Source: Cloeon dipterum (lineage: Eukaryota; Arthropoda; Insecta; Ephemeroptera; Baetidae). Taken from it: DNA of 64,000 bases. Below, one piece after another: positions 59,764-64,000 of the stretch. The stretch is from positions 20,092,545 to 20,156,544 of the forward strand of contig NC_088790.1 in the NCBI RefSeq assembly GCF_949628265.1, in the 5' to 3' direction. The stretch's first letter is position 1. Every line of letters starts with the position of its first letter. A program made the translations under genes and the position numbers. Below the pieces are notes generated by a model, which made no database searches, was not told the origin of the DNA, and saw only the letters and a list, made by a program, of their open reading frames with translations.

Positions 59764-62020
59764 TCAGACCAAGTCGCACTTTTTGTGCACAATAGCAGGA
59801 CCATGGTCGTCGTACTCTGCCTTTGTGATCCACAAATTTTGAAAGGTGGGCAATTCCGCAAATATAGCGCCTCCCGTCCAGGCGGAGGGTGCAGGGTTCT
59901 TCTCCTGACCCCAAACTCCTATTGGTAGATCCGTGAGCCGAGCTTCCAACTCCGTCTTCAGCCTGGTCGAGTATCCTGGCAGCAGTCTTGGACCTCCAGA
60001 CAAAACCACGTTCTTGGCCAGAGACTTGTGTAAGACGGCAGGGGAGTCGATTATGGCCTCACGCACCAACTGGGGAACGCTCATAGCTTCAGAGCCGATG
60101 ACCGAGGGGTTGAACAGGCCCTCTGGCGCCAGAACTCTCTCTGGACCAACGTTCACCACCTAGGAGAGAAATTTAGGAATACTTAATGAGAGTGTACAAA
60201 TATTGAAGTCAGAACTGTGATAAAACTGCAACAGAGTGTTTTGTTTTTTATTATGAAAGAACGCCTTTCGCTGTTGAATGCTGTCAGTATTTGTAATTTC
60301 CCCCTTGCAAAATTTGGAACGTTTCTAGTTTACCAATAGCGCGCATTTAAAGAGAATTTAAGATCTGGAAATATCATTGTTGAAAAAGTGGGTGGCGAGG
60401 AAACCATACTGGATTTTAACAGCATTTCCTTGATAGTTTTCTGCGGTGGCAAAGAAATGTAAAAAAAAAAATCGAAAATGTGATTTTATCAAAATTGTCC
60501 CCTTTTCATTTCTAGAGTATAACATCTCATATTTGTTTGTGTTTTTTGAAAATGCCTTCCTTAGAATAAGTGCGAGCATCTTATATTTATTTATAGAAAA
60601 AAAATTCGGGAAAAACAATAACATGGGGAAATTAAATTCTTTTCATATATTGGTATTGAGTTGGCTCGTTTGTAATCTTTTAAGACCCACACACTATTAA
60701 AAGATATAGTTGAAAGTTTTGGTTTTGTTTATGAGTCCTGATATGGGATATTTTAGATTCTGGAATAAATTGAACAAATATTTGACTCTTCAATTTTAGT
60801 TATTGGGCTGGGAAGGTTACTATGTCTAAAAATGACCATTGCAATTTTTTGAATTGGGAAATGTTTACAACAAATTAAGTACCTGTCCATCTGGGAGCTG
60901 ATAGCTAACTTGAAGATTAGGGCTTGTCAACTCAGTCTCCAGGTCTTGGGCGACGAAGCAAAGGTGGTGCACCAACGTGTTGGCGTGCTGCGTGAGCACG
61001 CCTTTTTGTTCGATGGAGCGTTGCATGAATGCGGTCAGGTCGTGACCACCCAGGTCAACCCTTCTCACGCCCTCTCGCACCACGAAACCTGCAAAATTCA
61101 CCTTTTGGGGTAAAATTGTAATTTGGAATCGCGGGGGAAAATTAATAACCATTATTGATGGGCACTGCGTAGGTGGCGTCCAAGCCGGTGTCAACGTTCA
61201 GACCGGTGATCTTGCCGATGGAGAACAGGGTAAGCACAGGCTGGCTGGCCACATACATTTTTGGCACGTTGAAGGTCTCAAATAGAACCTGTGGCGAGGG
61301 TAAAATAATTTAATAGAAAAAATAAGTTAATTTAAGTTTGCTGTGTGGAATCGACTCACCTGTGTCATTTTTTCCCTGTTGACTGGAGGCACCAGGGGCT
61401 GTTCGGAGAGCAGGACCGGGTGCTCCTCAGGGTTCACCCTGAGCACCTCCTTGAAGGCGTATTGCCACAGGAGAATCATGTCGTCCCAGCTGTCCACACG
61501 ACCCCTCCGCAGGGGCCGCCGGATCCCCAGCACGTCTTGCTTTAAAAGGGCTTCGTCGCCGACGTAGTGATCTCGCAGGGCAGACACTCGCTGTCACAAA
61601 GAAACAATTTTTTTAATTCTAACCAATAGAATCCAAATAAAGCAATGTCCCTTCAAAATTATTGGCTCTCCTGTTTTTTTTTTGCCTTTTCTCACTTAAT
61701 ATATGTTTTATCTTTGAATTTTGTCATTGATGTATTTTTTGTGTATATATAAGAGTGAAAATATACAATAGAATGATCAAATATACACCATTCGCACTTT
61801 TTTCGAGTCTAAATAATCAAATTTTCAATAAAAAATCAACCATGGGATATTTTCCTAATTTTACTTTCCAGAATCTGTTGGAGCAAACCTTGTTCATGGG
61901 CCTGCCGACGACAGTCCGAATCGCCGCCGTAGGGGCGCTTTCACTGCTGAGGCCCACTTTGCAGGTCTCGGCGCCCAGTTCCATGACGATGCTGGGCGGT
62001 CGTTTTTGATCCTGATCCAT
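59764..62020 (-). CDS. divergent actin-like protein (orphan actin-related protein)
   Basis: Minus-strand exons in order: 62020-61889, 61590-61360, 61288-61150, 61088-60883, 60159-59764; 367 aa, phases match. It is clearly actin-fold: VVGRP, YVGDEA, SWDDM, EEHPVLLSEQPL, NREKMTQVLFETFNVP, LPDGQV, NVVLSGG, and a C-terminus GPAIVHKKCDLV resembling actin's. It is divergent at the nucleotide site: the first phosphate loop (actin DNGSG) reads ELGAE; the second (DSGDG) reads DTGLD; the DNase-loop region is shortened between GRP and YVGDEA. It does not fit canonical Arp1, Arp2 or Arp3 as I know them. A fast-evolving insect (perhaps testis-biased) actin-like paralogue is likely. The exon 1 donor AAG|GTTTGC was preferred; GGAAA|GTAAAA downstream would add 8 residues. 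Confidence 0.85.
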
Positions 62021-63354
62021 ATTTTATTAATGCTGATGCGGAGAAAGAGACGAAAGAATCGCGTAAGCTGGATTCGTCAGCGCAGCTATAGTGTGTGTCC
62101 CTCGACGATTGAATCGGTGATTCAAGCTCAGGAGCTTATCGGAATCGCTATTCTACCAGACAGATAAGACATTAAGTGACGAGAGCTTTTAGAGAAAATG
62201 CATGCTTGATGTGCCTGATAAGAGCTTGTCTCGTCGATCAGCTTAATTGTGCAGATCGGTATAATATACGCGGTATTGTTCATCAGCACCAGCAGATTAG
62301 GAGGCAGTATACTAATTACGTAGAAGGCGATAATATTCATATTGGTTAGAAACGATTATCTCTTGCTGAAATTTTTATGATCATGAGATGAAATCGAAGT
62401 AAGTATTTCAAGAGGCCTGAAAAAATATCGTTTACAGATGAGAGGATTTTTCGTGACTATGCAATACGCGCCACATAAATGCTAAGAACATTGCCTACGT
62501 TTTTCCAAACTAAGAACTGTTTGAGATAGGCTTTCAACGTTTTTCGAAATATTTGATAATATGTAATTACTTGTGAGTGAGTTTCAGGTAAAAAAAATAT
62601 TCGTAAACAGTTATTTAATTTCTGAATTTATTGAGCTCCACAGATAGTTGTAGCATAAAGAATAGTGTACTAAAGTCAGTCATTTATCGATTAAAGTACA
62701 TCATTATAAGAGAACGAGAAAGTAAAATACAAAAATATTTCTTTCCACCAGAATAAATATAGCCAATTATTTTTCCCTAAATAAAAAAACAGAGGAAAAA
62801 TACAACTTTAATGAATTTGGTCGATATTTACATCACCTGGAAGATAATATGAGCTATATAATAGCTTTCCTTTAATAATATCCTAATTATATTCACTGGC
62901 AAAATGTTACCAATTGATTATGAGAAACGTCTCATTAAAAATACCATTTATTACTGCCTTTCGCCACAAGCACATATTAATCAGAACCGCTCGAAAATTG
63001 TAAAACACGAACACACTTTGTGTGGAAAAGCGTGACAAAAAGCACTAATTTCGTTGCGGAACGACAGCAAAAATATACTCTGACATTCACTGCCGCGCTG
63101 ATGTCAGCCCAAATGACTGCGACCGTAATGAAGAGAAACACACTTGCAAAGGCCTCTGATTTCGCTGACAACCCACTTTTGCCCTGCCGCCCCCGACACC
63201 ACGTTTAATTAAATTTATATTCCACGCAGAGCTGTGAAAAATATCTGTCACTCGTTGACGGCGCAATGCCTAGAAAAAAACGTTCGCACAACGCAAATCA
63301 CGGCACTCTTGGTTTGGGCTTTGGTCCGCAATGCCTAAATTCATACAATTCCGC
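62021..63354. other. intergenic region between the actin-like gene and the next minus-strand gene
   Basis: The segment 62021-62350 just upstream of the actin-like ATG is mixed composition and probably holds its promoter; no clear TATA box. The rest is AT-rich. TTTATT at about 62946-62952 (AATAAA on the minus strand) is a possible poly(A) signal for the gene ending at 63355. No coding exon is supported. Confidence 0.4.
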
Positions 63355-63541
63355 TCACAACTCAATTTTCACGGTTTTCGTGTTATGCTCTTTGCCACCC
63401 TTCTTTTTCTTTCTCGGCCGCACGTCGTCTGGGGTGAAGGACACCTCCCCTTCTTCTCCGGTCACGACGGATTGGCGATGCCTGGGAAGCGGCTTCCCTG
63501 ATGGATCGGCGTCCGCAAGGCTGATTTTAGAAATCGGCTTC
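63355..63541 (-). CDS. last coding exon of an unidentified gene (partial)
   Basis: On the minus strand, a strong acceptor (ATATCTCTCGCAG) precedes 187 nt that run open to a TGA at 63357-63355. The first base completes a codon begun upstream. The frame reads KPISKISLADADPSGKPLPR, HRQSVVTGEEGEVSFTPDD, a lysine cluster RPRKKKKGGKEH and the end NTKTVKIEL. GC content is high relative to the surroundings. The basic cluster suggests a cytosolic or nuclear tail. I do not recognise the protein, and its upstream exons were not found in 63542-64000. Confidence 0.55.
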
Positions 63542-64000
63542 CTGCGAGAGATATTTCATTGTTCAAATATTTTAATGTTCAAATTTATGATTTTAAATGC
63601 TAAATTGTCTGTTTGATGCTAATACAAAAATTAAATCAAATCAACACTAGTCTAAAAACGTTTTTTTTTTAAATGCAGAGGTTGCTTCATTTTTTCGTTT
63701 GTTAATACGAGAGAAAATACAGTCACAGTTTCCTTCGCATTTGCGCACAATTTTCATGCTTATTTGAAAAATTTGAACATTGCAATTTATTTTAATAAGT
63801 TTGATAGATATACATATTTTGCGAACAATGGAATAAAGTGAGAATTTTTTTAAAAAAAGCGATTACTCGAGGTTGTATCCATGTTCATGATAATTAAAAC
63901 CAGGCTTTCATCCTCGTTGTCAAAAGAATTCGTCGTTTTTAATCCTCGACTAGTTTCGACGTCATCAAATACGTCCTATTCACGAGACATTCGGTCTTTG
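63542..64000. other. AT-rich, probable intron of the partial minus-strand gene
   Basis: AT-rich with a T run at 63661-63670. No exon with matching phase was found on the minus strand; the mixed-composition end from about 63880 may approach one beyond the window. Confidence 0.35.

Overview
This is a stretch of animal nuclear genome, most likely insect. Genes are split by spliceosomal introns (56 bp up to about 12 kb), spacers are AT-rich, coding exons are GC-richer, and the recognisable proteins are all metazoan families. There are no operons, CRISPR arrays or convincing tRNA/rRNA genes. I cannot place the species or order from sequence alone. All exon models below were built by hand from splice signals, phase matching and family resemblance.

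Layout. (1) Positions ~1.6-47.3 kb, plus strand: one large gene for a Rho guanine-nucleotide exchange factor of the PLEKHG5/Syx type (Ras-binding-like fold, DH, PH, long Ser/Pro-rich tail). It has at least two alternative 5' ends: a four-exon N-terminus (1597-7030) and a promoter-proximal first exon (12013-12225) behind a long GA microsatellite. A third minimal first exon at 17713 is possible. All of them splice in phase 0 to the exon at 24226. The first 37 kb are mostly intron with scattered GC-rich islands, two complementary microsatellites, a probable solo LTR and small repeat fragments. Nineteen exons from 32986 to 47269 encode the catalytic half and tail. The frame ends in a class I PDZ-ligand sequence (Thr-Asp-Val) followed by a TGA. 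Beyond the TGA the same frame stays open for 73 codons with coding-like composition, a candidate stop-codon readthrough extension.
(2) 50.7-52.55 kb, plus: a compact gene for a small secreted protein of unknown function (TATA box, non-coding first exon, four coding exons, all phase-0 introns).
(3) 53.88-55.67 kb, plus: SLC35B1/meigo-type ER nucleotide transporter, 323 aa in three exons.
(4) 57.0-59.3 kb, plus: SLC35E2-type transporter, 329 aa in seven exons, with an upstream ORF.
(5) 59.76-62.02 kb, minus: a divergent actin-like protein, 367 aa in five exons, with altered phosphate-binding loops. It is convergent with SLC35E2.
(6) 63.36-63.54 kb, minus: the last coding exon of an unidentified gene that continues beyond the window.

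The two SLC35 genes encode endomembrane transporters and lie next to each other, but nothing in the sequence shows co-regulation. The most interesting observations are the PDZ-motif/TGA/readthrough arrangement at the RhoGEF C-terminus, the multi-promoter 5' end with complementary (CT)n and (GA)n tracts, the degenerate actin, and the unknown secreted protein.
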